Of a stretch of DNA of 6,025 bases, positions 5,145 to 6,025 are shown piece by piece. Below the pieces are notes generated by a model that worked only from the letters and a program-made list of their open reading frames with translations, did no database searches and was not told the DNA's origin. Source of the stretch: Roseiarcus sp. (GTDB taxonomy: Bacteria > Pseudomonadota > Alphaproteobacteria > Rhizobiales > Beijerinckiaceae). The position numbers and the translations under genes are program-made. The stretch covers positions 1 to 6,025 of the forward strand of contig JASLHV010000237.1 in NCBI GenBank assembly GCA_030153205.1, written 5' to 3'. The first letter of the stretch is position 1; every line of letters starts with the position of its first letter.

Positions 5145-6025
5145 CGGCCATGGACGCGCGCCGCGACCTGAAAACGACGCGAGCCGTGCGCGACGTTCGC
5201 TCGATCGACGACATCGCCGCGATCGAGAGGGCGCCCTACGACGAGAATGTACCCGCCCACAGCCTGTACGATCTCCTGGCGGCGACGGCGAAGAATCATC
5301 CTGATCGGCCTGCGCTGACAATACTCAGCGAACAGAGTTTCCCGGAGCCCGCGGCGTCGTTCACCCACGCCGGTCTGCGCGCGGAAGTGACCCGCGCGGC
5401 CAACCTGTTTGGCGCGCTCGAGGCGGGGGCAGGCGTGACCGCCATACTTTGTCCGACCCTGCCGGAGGTTCCGGCAGCGCTGTTAGGCGCGCAAGTGGCG
5501 GGCGTAGCCAGCGCGATCAACTACTTGCTCAATGTTGACGCCATCGCCGATCTTTTGGTCGCGCAAAACGCCTCGACGCTCGTCGTTCCAGGCTTCGACC
5601 GCGATCCCGCCATCGCCGCCAAAGTCGCGCCTGTGTTGGCGCGCGCACGCATCGCCACGGTGTTGCATATCGGCGAAGCCGCGCCAGTCGAGACGAGCCG
5701 GTCCTATGTGGAGGCGCTGCAGCCGCATCGCCGCGATGACTTGAACGCGTCATCGCCCCAGCGGCGGACGCAAGTTTGCGCCCTCTTTCATACGGGCGGG
5801 ACGACAGGGCGCCCCAAGCTCGTCCGTCTCACCCATGGCAACCAAATCCATGCGGCTTGGGCCTTCGCGCAAGTGCATGGCCTCAGCGAAACCGACATCG
5901 TCATCAACGGCTTTCCACTTTTTCATGTCGGCGGCACGATGACGACCGGTTTGTCCGTGCTGGCGGCTGGCGGTCATGTTGTAATTCCCTCGCCCTATGG
6001 GCTGCGCAGGCCGGAAGTCATCCAG
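5141..6025 (+). CDS. AMP-forming acyl-CoA synthetase, N-terminal part
   Basis: ATP-dependent carboxylate-CoA ligase of the ANL superfamily, which activates an organic acid through an acyl-adenylate. The 295 residues in view run open to the window edge, about the first half of a protein usually 500-650 long. The N-terminus (SIDDIAAIERAPYDENVPAHSLYDLL) matches the lead-in of CaiC/FadD-like synthetases. The ATP/phosphate-binding loop is TGGTTGRPK at 218-226, followed by LTHGN. The next core motif is FPLFHVGG at 258-265. The GTG at 5141 is preferred because it overlaps the leader stop; ATG at 5150 is the only other close start and neither has a good Shine-Dalgarno. Substrate (fatty, aromatic or other acid) depends on residues beyond the window. 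The divergent AraC-family gene is the likely regulator (inference). Confidence 0.93.
   Translation, partial: MTAMDARRDLKTTRAVRDVRSIDDIAAIERAPYDENVPAHSLYDLLAATAKNHPDRPALTILSEQSFPEPAASFTHAGLRAEVTRAANLFGALEAGAGVTAILCPTLPEVPAALLGAQVAGVASAINYLLNVDAIADLLVAQNASTLVVPGFDRDPAIAAKVAPVLARARIATVLHIGEAAPVETSRSYVEALQPHRRDDLNASSPQRRTQVCALFHTGGTTGRPKLVRLTHGNQIHAAWAFAQVHGLSETDIVINGFPLFHVGGTMTTGLSVLAAGGHVVIPSPYGLRRPEVIQ

Noticed and set aside
1261..5151. The 11-mer GTGACGGCCAT occurs at 1261-1271 and 5141-5151
   Set aside because: An exact 11-base match is expected by chance in 6 kb. The first copy opens no usable frame, reaching a stop after five codons.
5065..5304. Open frame 5065-5304 on the + strand overlapping the synthetase start
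   Set aside because: Its TTG start has no ribosome binding site and the product is an Arg-rich shadow of the synthetase frame, which carries the conserved motifs.

Overview
The window looks like chromosomal DNA of an alphaproteobacterium, probably of the Rhizobiales/Hyphomicrobiales (inference). The grounds are a high-GC coding style with GTG starts, strong GGAGG-type ribosome binding sites and the protein families present; no 16S or species marker is available. It carries ordinary metabolic genes in two blocks that converge near 3.9 kb. I see no tRNA, rRNA, CRISPR array, insertion sequence or phage gene.

Left block, + strand. The first 231 bases hold the C-terminal end of a MalF-like sugar ABC permease. 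Its upstream part is replaced by an inverted copy of itself: a 93-bp hairpin, 92/93 paired, with a 25-nt loop. This looks like a fold-back chimera or contig-end artefact more than a natural element. A complete MalG-like permease (272-1210) follows. After 156 bases containing two small hairpins and two short palindromes comes a complete glycogen/alpha-glucan phosphorylase (1367-3877). The permeases would import a carbohydrate, and the phosphorylase would release glucose-1-phosphate from stored or imported alpha-glucan. Whether they are co-transcribed is uncertain.

Right block. A complete AraC-family regulator lies on the - strand (3917-4885), ending 39 bases from the phosphorylase. It is divergent from the N-terminal half of an AMP-forming acyl-CoA synthetase (5141 to the window end). 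The shared intergenic region holds a two-word direct repeat (CTGCATT...GCAAG) whose inner spacing differs by exactly 10 bp between copies. One copy overlaps a TTGACG -35-like box. Just upstream of the synthetase, a strong Shine-Dalgarno serves a 14-codon arginine-rich ORF, not the synthetase itself. The stop of that ORF overlaps the synthetase start as GTGA, which suggests translational coupling.

The points most worth a second look are the 5' fold-back, the coupled mini-ORF and the AraC start and operator region. I found no convincing novel multi-gene system.
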